NCBI GenBank assembly: GCA_016794585.1
Contig: JAEUJM010000025.1
Coordinates: 1 to 39,970 of the forward strand
Source of the DNA: Acidimicrobiales bacterium
GTDB taxonomy: Bacteria; Actinomycetota; Acidimicrobiia; Acidimicrobiales; DATDAH01
Length of the DNA stretch: 39,970 nucleotides
Direction: 5' to 3'
The translations under genes were made by a program, and so were the position numbers. Shown here in pieces: positions 23,090 through 31,870 of the stretch; the stretch's first letter is position 1; each line of letters begins with the position of its first letter. The notes under the pieces are model-generated. The model was not told the origin of the DNA, made no database searches, and saw only the letters and a program-made list of their open reading frames with translations.

Positions 23090-25762
23090 ATGCCCGACGA
23101 GGACCCCTACCCCGAGCAGTGGGAGTCCGATGTCGTCCTCGCCGACGGCTCGACCGCCCACGTCCGACCCATCCGTCCGGACGACCGAGAGCGCCTGCGG
23201 GACTTCCACGGCCGCCAGTCGGCCGAGAGCATCTACCTGCGCTACTTCACTCCGCGTCCTACCCTCAGCGAAAGCGATCTCGACCGGTTCACCAACGTCG
23301 ACTACCAGGACCGCATGGCGTTCGTCGCCGTGCTCGGGGACGATCTGATCGCCGTCGCCCGCTACGACCGCTGGTCCGGGCGCGACGAGGCCGAGGTGGC
23401 CTTCATGGTCGACGACGCCCACCAGGGCCTCGGCATCGGCACCGTGCTGCTCGAGTTCCTGGCCGAGGCCGCCCGCCAGGTCGGCTTCCGTCGCTTCAGT
23501 GCCCAGGTGCTGCCGTCCAACCGCAAGATGCTCCGGGTGTTCCGCCAGGCGGGGTTCCGCACCACCAGCGAGTTCGGCGACGGTGTGATCGAGGTGATGC
23601 TCGACATCGAGCCGACCGCCGAGGCGCTCGCGGCCGTCGAAGCCCGCAGCCACTCGGCCGAGGTCCGGTCGGTCGCCCGGGTCCTCGCACCGCGTTCGGT
23701 CGCGGTGATCGGGGCCGGGCGCGAGCCGGGCCGCCTCGGCCACGAGGTGGTCGTGAACCTGGTCGCAGCAGGGTTCACGGGCGCGGTCTACCCGGTCAAC
23801 CCGGCCGCCGATCACGTCGCCGGGATCCCCGCCGTCGCCAGCGTCCTCGACACGCCCGAGCCCGTCGACCAAGCGGTGATCGCCGTGCCCGCCCCGCTCG
23901 TCGCCGACGCGGTGCTCGAGTGCGCACGCGCCCGGGTCCAGAGCCTGGTGATCGTGTCCTCCGGCTTCCGGGAGTCCGGGCCCGAAGGAGCAGCGGCCGA
24001 GCGGGACCTCGTCAGCCTCGCCCGCCGATACGGCATGCGTGTGGTGGGGCCGAACTGCCTGGGCGTCATCAACACCGACCCCCAGGTTCGCCTGCACGCG
24101 TCGCAGAGCCCGGCGCGCCCGTCGCCCGGGCCCATCGGCCTGCTCTCGCAGTCCGGCTCCCTGGGTACCGCCATCCTCGACCACGCCGAGTCGCTCGACC
24201 TGGGCATCTCCACGTTCGTCGAGGCCGGCAACAAGGCCGACGTGAGCGCCAACGACCTGCTCCAGTACTGGGAGGACGACGAGCGCACCCGGCTCGTCCT
24301 GCTCCACCTCGAGTCGTTCGGCAACGCTCGGAGCTTCAGCCGCATCGTTCGCCGCGTGGGCCGTCAGAAGCCCGTCGTGGCGGTGAAGAGCGGCGCGGTC
24401 ATGGCCGGATGGGCGGAGCAACCGTGGCTCCAGGGCGCCACCGCCGACGCACTGCTGGCGCAGATGGGGGTGATCCGCGTCGATGCGATCGAGGCCATGT
24501 TCGACGTGGCCCGGGTGCTTCTGCACCAGCCGGTGCCCACGGGTCGGCGCGTGGCCCTCGTCGGCAACGCCGGCGGTCCGACCCGACTGGCGGCCGACGC
24601 CTGCGTCGGCGCCGGGCTCACGCTCGCGAGCCTTGGTGCGAACACCCGCGACCGGTTGCGCACCGCGATGCCCGTCGAAGGGCTGGCTGACAACCCGGTC
24701 GACCTCACCCACCGTGCCGGCCCGGACGAGTACGCGGCCGCCCTCGAGGCGGTGACCGCCGACCCCGAGGTCGATGCGGTGCTGGTCATCTACGCCCCGC
24801 CGCTGAGCGACCGCACCGGGGAGGTGATCGATGCCATCACCGCCACGGCGCCCATCGGCGGGAAGCCCGTCGTGGCCACCGCGCTCGGGGTGGGGGCGGT
24901 CGATCTCCCCAGCCCGGGCGACGGCGCGGTGCCGAGCTTCACGTTCCCCGAGCGCGCGGCGCGGGCGCTGGGCGCCGCGGCGGCCTACGGGGCGTGGCGG
25001 GCCGAGGAGGCCGGCGAGCCACCGCCGCTCGACGGGGTCGACGAGGAGCGCGCCCGACTCCTGGTCGAGGAGGTGCTCGCGCACCACCTGGAGGGCACCG
25101 TTCTCGGCCCCGCCGACGCCGACGCGCTGCTGGCCGCGTTCGGGATCGCCGTGGCCCCGCGGCGGCTCGCGGGATCCTCCGCCGACGTCGTGAAGGCCGC
25201 CAAGGCCATCGGGTTCCCGGTCACCCTCAAAGCCACCGGGCTGGAGTCGCTCGGCAAGACGGAGGCCGCCGGCGTCGCGCTCGACCTCCACAGACCCGAC
25301 GAGGTGCGACGCGCCCATCGGCGCATGAGCGACGCACTCGGGGGCGCCATGGTGCCGGCGCTGGTCCAGGCGATGGTGCAGCCGGGACTGGACCTCTCGG
25401 TGGGGCTCCACCAGCACCCGGCGGTGGGCGGTGTGCTCTCGCTGGGCGCCGGCGGCGCGGCAGGCGCCACCGGCGCCCCAGCCGTGCTGCGCGTGCTGCC
25501 CCTCACCGACGTGGACATCGAGCGTCTCCTCGCCACCGCACCGCTGAGCCAATGGCTGGCGGCCTGCGAGCCTGCGGTCGACCGCGGGGCCCTGGCCGAC
25601 CTCCTCGCCCGTCTCAGTCGCCTGGCCGACGACCTGCCCGAGGCCGCCGAGGTCGTGGCCAACCCGGTGATCGTGTCGTCCCAGGGGGCGGTCGTCACCG
25701 ACGTCCGGGTCCGCCTGGCGCCCTGGCGGCGTCTCGACCCCATCGAGCTCCGCCGCCTCTGA
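23090..25762 (+). CDS. GNAT acetyltransferase / NDP-forming acyl-CoA synthetase fusion
   Basis: The 890-residue protein joins two enzymes. Residues about 15-185 are a GNAT domain (VRPIRPDDRERLRDF, then the acetyl-CoA-binding DDAHQGLGIGTVLLEFLAE). Residues about 200-330 are a CoA-binding Rossmann domain (RSVAVIGAGREPGRLGHEVV). Then comes a succinyl-CoA-synthetase-like part with SQSGSLGT at about 353 and VGNAGGPTRLAADAC. An ATP-grasp domain starts from about 660 (LLAAFGIAVAPRR, IGFPVTLKATG). This is the architecture of Pat/ACD-type protein acetyltransferases, with GNAT at the N-terminus as in many actinobacteria. In Pat the synthetase half is often regulatory. I cannot confirm the catalytic His. 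Confidence 0.88.
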   Translation: MPDEDPYPEQWESDVVLADGSTAHVRPIRPDDRERLRDFHGRQSAESIYLRYFTPRPTLSESDLDRFTNVDYQDRMAFVAVLGDDLIAVARYDRWSGRDEAEVAFMVDDAHQGLGIGTVLLEFLAEAARQVGFRRFSAQVLPSNRKMLRVFRQAGFRTTSEFGDGVIEVMLDIEPTAEALAAVEARSHSAEVRSVARVLAPRSVAVIGAGREPGRLGHEVVVNLVAAGFTGAVYPVNPAADHVAGIPAVASVLDTPEPVDQAVIAVPAPLVADAVLECARARVQSLVIVSSGFRESGPEGAAAERDLVSLARRYGMRVVGPNCLGVINTDPQVRLHASQSPARPSPGPIGLLSQSGSLGTAILDHAESLDLGISTFVEAGNKADVSANDLLQYWEDDERTRLVLLHLESFGNARSFSRIVRRVGRQKPVVAVKSGAVMAGWAEQPWLQGATADALLAQMGVIRVDAIEAMFDVARVLLHQPVPTGRRVALVGNAGGPTRLAADACVGAGLTLASLGANTRDRLRTAMPVEGLADNPVDLTHRAGPDEYAAALEAVTADPEVDAVLVIYAPPLSDRTGEVIDAITATAPIGGKPVVATALGVGAVDLPSPGDGAVPSFTFPERAARALGAAAAYGAWRAEEAGEPPPLDGVDEERARLLVEEVLAHHLEGTVLGPADADALLAAFGIAVAPRRLAGSSADVVKAAKAIGFPVTLKATGLESLGKTEAAGVALDLHRPDEVRRAHRRMSDALGGAMVPALVQAMVQPGLDLSVGLHQHPAVGGVLSLGAGGAAGATGAPAVLRVLPLTDVDIERLLATAPLSQWLAACEPAVDRGALADLLARLSRLADDLPEAAEVVANPVIVSSQGAVVTDVRVRLAPWRRLDPIELRRL

Positions 25763-25778
25763 CCCGGGTTGGGTGGTG

Positions 25779-26900
25779 TCAGGTGGGGCGCGGCTCGCGG
25801 GGGAGGCGGAGCACCCGCTCGCCCAGGATGTTGCGCAGGATCTGGGTGGTCCCGCCCATGATCGTGTAGGCCGGCGCGTAGCAGAGGTTGCGGGCCACCC
25901 GCCCGGCGAGGCCGTCGTCGTGCACGAGGGCCGCGGGCCCGAGGACCCGCCCGCAGAACGCCGCCACCCGCTGCTCGAACTCGGTGCAGAACGTCTTGGT
26001 GGCGGCCGAGAAGCTGGGCGGGGCCTGTCCGAGCACCTCACGCAGGACGAGGAGGCGGCCGATGCGGTACCCGGTCTCGAGGGCGGCGATCTCCTGGCGC
26101 ACCAAGGGGTCGTCACGGTCGGCGAGCGGGAGGCAGTCCCGGTAGAGCGTGCGGTTCGAGATCAGCCGGTCGATGCCTCCCCGCTCGTGCTCCATCTGGG
26201 CCATCACCTGGCGGAAGCTGCCGTTCTCCTCGCCCACGAGCAGTTCCTCGGGCACGAAGACGTCGGTGAAGGTGACCTCGCAGAAGTGGCGGGCGTCGGT
26301 CATGTCCCGAATGGGACGGACGTCGATCCCGGGGCTGTCGAGGGCCACGATGAGCTCGGACAGGCCGGCGTGCGGCGGGGCCTCGGGGTCGGTTCGTGCG
26401 ATCAGGTAGCACCAGTCGCCCGTGGCCGCCCCGCTCATCCACACCTTGGCGCCGTTCACCAGCCAGCCGCCGGCGGTGCGCTCCGCCCGGGTCCGCAGCG
26501 AGGCGACGTCGGACCCCGCATCGGGCTCGCTCATCCCCACGCACCACTGGTCGGTGCCGGCGATGATCCCGGGCAGGAAGCGGGCACGTTGCGCGGGCGT
26601 CCCGAAGCGGAGCAGCGTCGGGCCGATCTGGCGGTCGGCGAACCAGGAGTAGGCGACCGGTGCGCCGCCGGCGATGAGCGCCTCGAAGACCACGAGCCGC
26701 TCGATCGATGAACGGCCCCCGCCACCCTCCTCGACCGGCCAGGTCATGCCCAGCCACGCTCGGCGGGCGAGCTCGAGGGAGAACTCGCGTGAGTGACCGA
26801 CCAGCCACCCGTCCTCCGGGATGGGTGACGACCACTCCTCGGCGACGGCGCGGGCCTCGGCGGCGAGGGCCTCCAGGTCGTCGTCCAAGGCGAAGTCCAC
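25779..26900 (-). CDS. acyl-CoA dehydrogenase
   Basis: The 373-residue flavoprotein shows the canonical ACAD blocks: WLGMTWPVEEGGGG, QWCVGMSEPDAGSDVASLRT (FAD/substrate binding), WLVNGAKVWMSGA, FCEVTFTDVFVPEE and the C-terminal IMGGTTQILRNILGERVL. Most ACADs have YEGT at the last position, where the Glu is the catalytic base. Here IMGG replaces it, so the base must be elsewhere or be supplied by a partner subunit, as in heteromeric FadE pairs. The start is GTG at 26900. Its 3' end converges with the GNAT-synthetase gene (16 bp apart). Confidence 0.9.
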   Translation of the reverse strand: MDFALDDDLEALAAEARAVAEEWSSPIPEDGWLVGHSREFSLELARRAWLGMTWPVEEGGGGRSSIERLVVFEALIAGGAPVAYSWFADRQIGPTLLRFGTPAQRARFLPGIIAGTDQWCVGMSEPDAGSDVASLRTRAERTAGGWLVNGAKVWMSGAATGDWCYLIARTDPEAPPHAGLSELIVALDSPGIDVRPIRDMTDARHFCEVTFTDVFVPEELLVGEENGSFRQVMAQMEHERGGIDRLISNRTLYRDCLPLADRDDPLVRQEIAALETGYRIGRLLVLREVLGQAPPSFSAATKTFCTEFEQRVAAFCGRVLGPAALVHDDGLAGRVARNLCYAPAYTIMGGTTQILRNILGERVLRLPREPRPT

Positions 26901-26946
26901 GCGGGCATGGTGGCAGTCGCGCGGCCCGCCCGCGAACATGAGCGCC

Positions 26947-27930
26947 ATGCAAGCGGTCGTGCTCGAATCCCACGGAGGGCCGGAGGTCCTCACCCTCCGG
27001 GAGGTGCCGGACCCGGCGCCCGGCCCCGAGGAGGTGCTCCTCGAGGTGGTGGCCACGGCCCTGAACCGGGCCGACCTCCTCCAGCGCATGGGCCTCTACC
27101 CGGACCCGGCGCCGGCGTCCGGGCACGAGATCCCGGGCATGGAGTTCGCCGGCCGGGTGGCCGAGGTGGGCGCCCGCTGTCGCTCGGCCCAAGTGGGGGA
27201 CGAGGTGATGGGCATCGTCACCGGGGGCGCCTACGCCGAGCGCCTCGTCACCCACGAGCGTCAGGTGCTGCCCGTTCCCGCCTCGGTGCCGCTGGCCGAC
27301 GCCGCCGCCATCCCCGAGGTGTGGATCACGGCGTGGGACGCCCTCGTCCGCCAGGGTGGGCTGCGGCCCGGCGGGGTGGCGCTCGTGCACGCCGGCGCGT
27401 CCGGCGTGGGGACCGCGGCCATCCAGATCGCCCGGGCCACGGGTGCGGTGGTGATCGTCACCACCTCGAGCGGGAAGGTGGCGGCGTGCGAGGCCTTGGG
27501 CGCCGACCTGGTCGTGGACTACACCGACGACGACTTCGTGGCCGCCGCCCGCGACTTCACCGGCGGTCGTGGCGTGGACGTCGTCCTCGACGTGATCGGC
27601 GGCGACTACCTCGATCGCAACATCGACGCCTCGGCCACGGGCGGCCGCATCATCCAGGTGGGGGTCATGGGCGCCGGGCAGTCGACGTTCGCCCTCGGCA
27701 AGCTGCTGCCCAAGCGGCTCTCGATCATCGGGACGGTCCTGCGCCCCCGGCCGGTCGAGGAGAAGATCGCCGTGACCCAGCAGTTCGGGCGCGAGGTCCT
27801 CCCGTGGTTCGACCGGGGCAAGGCGCGCCCGGTGATCGATTCCCACTATCCGCTGGCGCGGATTGCCGAGGCGCACGAGCACATGGCCGCCAACGCGAAC
27901 GTCGGCAAGATCGTCATCGACGTCGCCTGA
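26947..27930 (+). CDS. NAD(P)H-quinone oxidoreductase, PIG3-type MDR
   Basis: The 327-residue zinc-free medium-chain reductase has the quinone-oxidoreductase N-terminal domain (MQAVVLESHGGPEVLTLREV, ALNRADLLQRMGLYPDP). Its Rossmann motif is VHAGASGVGTAAIQIA. The LNRADLLQR-x-G-x-YPxP block is the hallmark of the PIG3/TP53I3 subfamily (NADPH-dependent reduction of quinones). No structural or catalytic zinc cysteine cluster is present. It diverges from the acyl-CoA dehydrogenase over 46 bp, so the promoters overlap. Confidence 0.9.
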   Translation: MQAVVLESHGGPEVLTLREVPDPAPGPEEVLLEVVATALNRADLLQRMGLYPDPAPASGHEIPGMEFAGRVAEVGARCRSAQVGDEVMGIVTGGAYAERLVTHERQVLPVPASVPLADAAAIPEVWITAWDALVRQGGLRPGGVALVHAGASGVGTAAIQIARATGAVVIVTTSSGKVAACEALGADLVVDYTDDDFVAAARDFTGGRGVDVVLDVIGGDYLDRNIDASATGGRIIQVGVMGAGQSTFALGKLLPKRLSIIGTVLRPRPVEEKIAVTQQFGREVLPWFDRGKARPVIDSHYPLARIAEAHEHMAANANVGKIVIDVA

Positions 27931-27965
27931 CCGCGGGCGGCGGCCGGCGGCGGTTCCGTGCCGAC

Positions 27966-29234
27966 CTAGCGGTCGGCGATCCCGACGTAGTCGCGCTCGG
28001 CGGGGCCGATGTAGAGCTGGCGGGGCCGGGCGATCTTCTGGCCCTGCTCGAGCAGCTCGCCCCAGTGGGCCAGCCACCCCGACGTGCGGGGGATGGCGAA
28101 CAGCACCGGGAACATGTCGATGGGGAAGCCCATGGCCTGGTAGATGAGGCCCGAGTAGAAGTCGACGTTGGGGTAGAGCTTGCGGCTCGTGAAGTACTCG
28201 TCCGCCAGCGCCACCTCTTCGAGCTTCAGGGCGATGTCGAGCAGCGGGTTCTTGCCGGTGATCTCGAACACCTGGTCGGCCACCCGCTTGATGATCTTCG
28301 CCCGGGGGTCGTAGTTCTTGTACACCCGGTGACCGAAGCCCTGGAGACGGCCCTTCCCGGCCTTCACGTCCTCGATGAAGGGCTCGACGTTCTCGTACGA
28401 GCCGATCTGGGTGAGCATGCGGATGACGGCCTCGTTGGCGCCGCCGTGGCGGGGGCCGTAGAGCGCGGCTGCGGCGGCGGCGGTGGCGACGTACGGGTCG
28501 GCGTGCGAGCTGCCGACCACCCGCATGGCCGTGGTGCTGCAGTTCTGCTCGTGGTCGGCGTGGAGGATGAAGAGGGTGTCGATGGCCCGGGCGAGGACGG
28601 GGTTGGCCGCGTACTGGGGCTCGGCCACCTTCCACATCATCGACAGGAAGTTGGCGGCGAAGTCCAGGTTGTTGTCGGGGTAGACGAACGGCTGGCCCAC
28701 GCTGAAGCGGTGGGCGCAGGCGGCCAGCGTCGGCATCTTGGCGATGAGGCGGATGATCTGACGGTTGCGGACGTCGCGGTCGGAGATGTCCTTCGCGTCG
28801 AGGTAGAAGGTGGACAAGGCGGCGACGGCCGAGACCAGCATCCCCATCGGGTGGGCGTCGTAGTGGAAGCCCTCCATGAAGCGCTTGCGCACGTTCTCGT
28901 GGATGAACGTGTGGTACGTGATCTCGTGCTTCCAGGTGGTGAACTCGTCCTCGGTGGGCAGTTCGCCGTGGATGAGCAGGTACGCCACCTCGAGGTACGT
29001 GGACTGCTCCGCCAGCTGCTCGATGGGGTAGCCCTTGTAGCGGAGGATGCCCGCCTCGCCGTCGAGCTCGGTGATCCCGCTCGACGTGGCCGCGGTGGTC
29101 ATGAAGGCCGGGTCGTAGAACCAGACGCCGGGGAGCAGCTTGCGCCACTGCTCGGAGTCGACCCCACCGTCGATGATGGGGATCTCGACCGATTCGCCGG
29201 TGCGGTTGTCAGTGATCGTCACGGTCTCTGGCAT
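27966..29234 (-). CDS. gltA: citrate synthase
   Basis: The 422-residue type II (GltA-like, hexameric-class) enzyme condenses acetyl-CoA and oxaloacetate. Catalytic residues are visible: His263 in YGPRHGGANEAV, His302 in GFGHRVYKNYDP and the Asp of YPNVDFYSGLIY. HADHEQNCST (from His225) is the conserved helix. An N-terminal beta domain (VTITDNRTGESVEIPIIDG) is present as in Gram-negative and actinobacterial GltA. The ATG at 29234 is preferred over the frame start at 29258. It lies 60 bp downstream of the lysR gene on the same strand. Confidence 0.96.
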   Translation of the reverse strand: MPETVTITDNRTGESVEIPIIDGGVDSEQWRKLLPGVWFYDPAFMTTAATSSGITELDGEAGILRYKGYPIEQLAEQSTYLEVAYLLIHGELPTEDEFTTWKHEITYHTFIHENVRKRFMEGFHYDAHPMGMLVSAVAALSTFYLDAKDISDRDVRNRQIIRLIAKMPTLAACAHRFSVGQPFVYPDNNLDFAANFLSMMWKVAEPQYAANPVLARAIDTLFILHADHEQNCSTTAMRVVGSSHADPYVATAAAAAALYGPRHGGANEAVIRMLTQIGSYENVEPFIEDVKAGKGRLQGFGHRVYKNYDPRAKIIKRVADQVFEITGKNPLLDIALKLEEVALADEYFTSRKLYPNVDFYSGLIYQAMGFPIDMFPVLFAIPRTSGWLAHWGELLEQGQKIARPRQLYIGPAERDYVGIADR

Positions 29235-29294
29235 TGCGGTCACACTACCCGCAGGCATGGCGGCCGTGACTGGCCTGACGGCGTTCTGACGGGG

Positions 29295-30215
29295 TCAATT
29301 CCCCGTCATCGTGGGGCGGATGCCGCCCTGGGCGTCGGCGTGGGCGGCCACCACGTCGACCAGCGCAGCGTGGATCGCCCGTGCCGGGGCCGAGGGCAGT
29401 CCGCGCCGGCGTCGGACGAGGCCGACCGAGCGGTGGGGGATGCCGTCGAGGGGGATCTGCTTCCACTCGTCGCTCGTGGTGAAGGGCAGCGCCGTGGCGG
29501 GGACCACGGCGGCCCCGAACCCGGTGATGGCCAGCGAGGCCAGCAGACGCATGCCGTCGACCTCGGCCTTCGCCTGGAGGGTGACGCCGGCCCGGGCCGC
29601 CTCCTGGTCGAGGAGATCGCGGAAGCCGGTGCCCACCGGCTCGAGCAGCAGCGGGTGGTCCGCGAGCTCGGCGATGCCGGCGCGGTCCTGGGCGGCGAGC
29701 GGGTGGTCGGCCGGAGCGATGAGGATCCGGTCCTCGTCGAAGAGGGGCTCGACGGTGAGCTCGGCCTCGTCGACGGGCAGGTTGACGACGGCGAGGTCCA
29801 GGGTGCCCGACGCCACCTGCGGGAGCAGGGAGGTGGTGGTGGCGTCGATGGCCACCACGTGGATGCCGGGATGCTGGACGGCCATGGCCTCGAGCAGCGG
29901 GGGCAGCAGCCAACGCCCGGTGGTGCCGATGACGCCCACCCGCACGGAGCCCCGGATCTCGTCGGCCAGGGACGCGACGTCGAACTCGAGGGCGTCCAGC
30001 TCGGCGTGGATGCGACGGGCGCGGGCGACGACGGCCTCGCCCTGCTCGGTGGGCAGGCCGGTGGCACGGTCGATCAGCGTGACGCCGAGCTCCGCCTCGA
30101 TGCGGGCCACGTGGGTCGACACGTTCGACTGGACCGTGTGCAGGGCTCGAGCGGCGGCGGAGAAGCTGCCGTGCTCGGCCACGGCGGCGACGGCGGCGAG
30201 CTGGCGGAGATCCAT
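29295..30215 (-). CDS. LysR family transcriptional regulator
   Basis: The 306-residue protein has the N-terminal winged HTH (DLRQLAAVAAVAEHGSFSAA, then VQSNVSTHVARIEAELG, residues 2-60). A LysR substrate-binding domain follows (about 90-295, VRVGVIGTTGRWLLPPLLEA). The start is ATG 30215, with GTG 30218 immediately before. It lies upstream of citrate synthase on the same strand and diverges from the 6C RNA. The upstream GATA-N5-TATC dyad at 30226-30238 is a candidate LysR-type site. Its target could be gltA or the small RNA. Confidence 0.9.
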   Translation of the reverse strand: MDLRQLAAVAAVAEHGSFSAAARALHTVQSNVSTHVARIEAELGVTLIDRATGLPTEQGEAVVARARRIHAELDALEFDVASLADEIRGSVRVGVIGTTGRWLLPPLLEAMAVQHPGIHVVAIDATTTSLLPQVASGTLDLAVVNLPVDEAELTVEPLFDEDRILIAPADHPLAAQDRAGIAELADHPLLLEPVGTGFRDLLDQEAARAGVTLQAKAEVDGMRLLASLAITGFGAAVVPATALPFTTSDEWKQIPLDGIPHRSVGLVRRRRGLPSAPARAIHAALVDVVAAHADAQGGIRPTMTGN

Positions 30216-30249
30216 CACCGGCCACGATAACGGGTATCACAAACAACTG

Positions 30250-30279
30250 TTGGACAGATCATGTGCATCGGTTCACAAT
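30250..30279 (+). promoter_or_regulatory. candidate promoter of the 6C RNA
   Basis: TTGGAC at 30250-30255 and CACAAT at 30274-30279, with an 18-base spacer, would place a start near 30286, just ahead of the first C-loop hairpin. The match to the consensus is only moderate. Confidence 0.35.
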
Positions 30280-30285
30280 GTTTCT

Positions 30286-30420
30286 CAGATAGCCGAGGGA
30301 ACTGGTCCGGTCCCCCCCTGGACCCCCTCGAGCCGGCCGCGGAGAGCCGTCCCCCCCGATGCTCTCCAGGCCCCAATGGAAGGGACCGACCGCCCCCCGG
30401 TCGGTCCCTTCCGAATTTTT
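30286..30420 (+). ncRNA. 6C small RNA (C-rich loop hairpins)
   Basis: Three consecutive stem-loops each carry a run of cytosines in the loop. The first is GGTCC 30304-30308/GGACC 30320-30324, with seven C at 30312-30318. The second is GGAGAGC 30341-30347/GCTCTCC 30361-30367, with seven C at 30351-30357. The third is a 15-bp stem 30378-30392/30398-30412 around C5, followed by GAATTTTT. This is the defining layout of the actinobacterial 6C RNA motif. No plus-strand gene precedes it for more than 2 kb, so the terminator belongs to an independent transcript. As I recall, the mycobacterial 6C RNA (B11) also sits beside a HAD-IB hydrolase gene, as here. The 5' end is approximate. Confidence 0.85.
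30378..30420 (+). terminator. intrinsic terminator of the 6C RNA
   Basis: GGAAGGGACCGACCG pairs perfectly (15 bp) with CGGTCGGTCCCTTCC around CCCCC. GAATTTTT follows. This is the only textbook rho-independent terminator I see in the window. It ends 24 bp before the HAD-PlsC start codon. Confidence 0.92.
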
Positions 30421-30444
30421 CCCCTGCTCCGCTAGCGTCTCGCC

Positions 30445-31866
30445 ATGCCCACCGCCGCGTTCTTCGACCTCGACCGCACGCTCCTGGTCGGTGCCAGCGG
30501 ACCGGTGATCTCCGAGGAGCTGCGTCGCGAGGGGCTCCTGCCCGAGCGTCACGTGCCCGGTGAGGGCCTCCTGTTCGACGTGTTCAACCTGGTGGGCGAG
30601 ACACTGCCGGGCATGTTGTTGACCCGTCAGGCGGCCCGGGCCGCGTCGGGTTGGCCTCGGGCGACCGTCCAGCAGGTGGGGCGGGCCATCGTCGAGCCGC
30701 TCCTCGAGTCGGTGGCACCCTTCGCCAAGCTGCTCATCGCCGAGCACCAGGAGGCCGGACGCCCCGTCGTGATGGCCACGACCACCCCCTACGACGTGGT
30801 GAAGCCCTTCGCCGAGGCCCTCGGCCTGGACGACGTCGTGGCCACCCGGTACGGCTTGCGTGACGACGGCGCCTACGACGGCACCATCGACGGCGAGTTC
30901 GTATGGGGGCGGGGCAAGCTGCTGGCGGTCAAGGCCTGGTGTCGGTCGCACGGGGTCGAGCTGCGCGACAGCTGGGCCTATTCGGACAGCTTCTACGACC
31001 TCCCCCTGCTCAGCACGGTGCGCCACGCCACCGCGGTCAACCCCGATGTGCGCCTGGCCATCGTGGCCTCCGCCCGCCGCTGGCCCGTGCTGCACCTCGA
31101 CGTGCCGCCAGGGGTGCCGAAGCTCGCCGGCGTCGAGCCCCAGCAGGTGCTGCTGCCCCTGGTGCGGAGCGAGCTCATCCCCTACGCCCGCTTCGACGTC
31201 GAGGGGGTGGAGAACCTGCCCACCGATGGCCCCGCGATCATCTGCGGGAACCACCGCAGCTACTTCGACCCGCTCGCGGTGGCGGTGACCATCGCCAAGC
31301 GGGGCCGGCCGGTCCGCTTCCTGGGCAAGAAGGAGGTGTTCGACGCTCCGGTCGTGGGCCAGGTCGCCCGGGCCATGGGCGGCATCCGGGTCGACCGGGC
31401 CACAGGATCGGACGAGCCCCTCAAGGCGGCGGCGCAGGCGCTCGAGGCCGGCGAGATGGTGGCGCTGATGCCCCAGGGCACCATCCCCCGGGGCAAGGCC
31501 TTCTTCGAGCCCAAGCTCACCGGCCGCTGGGGCGCCGCCCGACTGGCGGCGATGACCGGCGCCCCCGTGATCCCCGTCGGGCTGTGGGGCACCGAGAAGG
31601 TGTGGCCCCGCTCGGCCCGCCTGCCGAACGTCTTGAACCTCACCGATCCGCCCACGGTGCGCATCCGGGTGGGTGAGCCCGTGGAGCTCGGCCGCGAGGA
31701 CCCCGATGCCGACACGGCGGCGATCATGGCCGCCATCGTGAAGTTGCTGCCGCCCGAGGCCCGCAAGCGGCGCAAGCCGACCGACGAGGAGCTGATGCTC
31801 ACCTTCCCGCCGGGCTACAGCGGCGACCCCAACGCCGAAGACACCCGCCGCCCCGGCACCGACTGA
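30445..31866 (+). CDS. HAD-IB hydrolase / PlsC acyltransferase fusion
   Basis: The 473-residue bifunctional protein starts with AAFFDLDRTLLVG, the HAD motif I (Asp8, Asp10). It continues with motif II/III regions (VVMATTTPYDVVKP, AYSDSFYDLPLL) as in the SerB-like HAD-IB subfamily. From about 250 it is a PlsC acyltransferase: IICGNHRSYFDPLAV (His270, Asp275, the H-x4-D catalytic pair) and ALMPQGTIPRGKAFF. Such fusions are proposed to link phosphate removal and acyl transfer in phospholipid synthesis. The start lies directly after the 6C RNA terminator. Confidence 0.92.
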   Translation: MPTAAFFDLDRTLLVGASGPVISEELRREGLLPERHVPGEGLLFDVFNLVGETLPGMLLTRQAARAASGWPRATVQQVGRAIVEPLLESVAPFAKLLIAEHQEAGRPVVMATTTPYDVVKPFAEALGLDDVVATRYGLRDDGAYDGTIDGEFVWGRGKLLAVKAWCRSHGVELRDSWAYSDSFYDLPLLSTVRHATAVNPDVRLAIVASARRWPVLHLDVPPGVPKLAGVEPQQVLLPLVRSELIPYARFDVEGVENLPTDGPAIICGNHRSYFDPLAVAVTIAKRGRPVRFLGKKEVFDAPVVGQVARAMGGIRVDRATGSDEPLKAAAQALEAGEMVALMPQGTIPRGKAFFEPKLTGRWGAARLAAMTGAPVIPVGLWGTEKVWPRSARLPNVLNLTDPPTVRIRVGEPVELGREDPDADTAAIMAAIVKLLPPEARKRRKPTDEELMLTFPPGYSGDPNAEDTRRPGTD

Positions 31867-31870
31867 TCCA

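Noticed and set aside
22406..26116. very long minus-strand open frame (over 1200 codons)
   Set aside because: It lies antisense to the tetR gene's other frame, the GNAT-synthetase and the acyl-CoA dehydrogenase region. It is arginine/proline/histidine-rich with no domain, a GC-bias shadow of real genes.
26113..29148. long minus-strand frame of about 1000 codons
   Set aside because: It is a frame-shifted shadow of citrate synthase and acyl-CoA dehydrogenase. It shows no family motif, and the true genes on the same strand are unmistakable.
26907..30230. long plus-strand frame of about 1100 codons
   Set aside because: It overlaps the quinone reductase in another frame and then runs antisense to gltA and lysR. 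Low-complexity composition indicates a shadow.
30286..30420. leader considered as a metabolite riboswitch or attenuator of the HAD-PlsC gene
   Set aside because: The C-rich loops in three hairpins and a constitutive-looking terminator match the 6C RNA better. I see no alternative antiterminator pairing.
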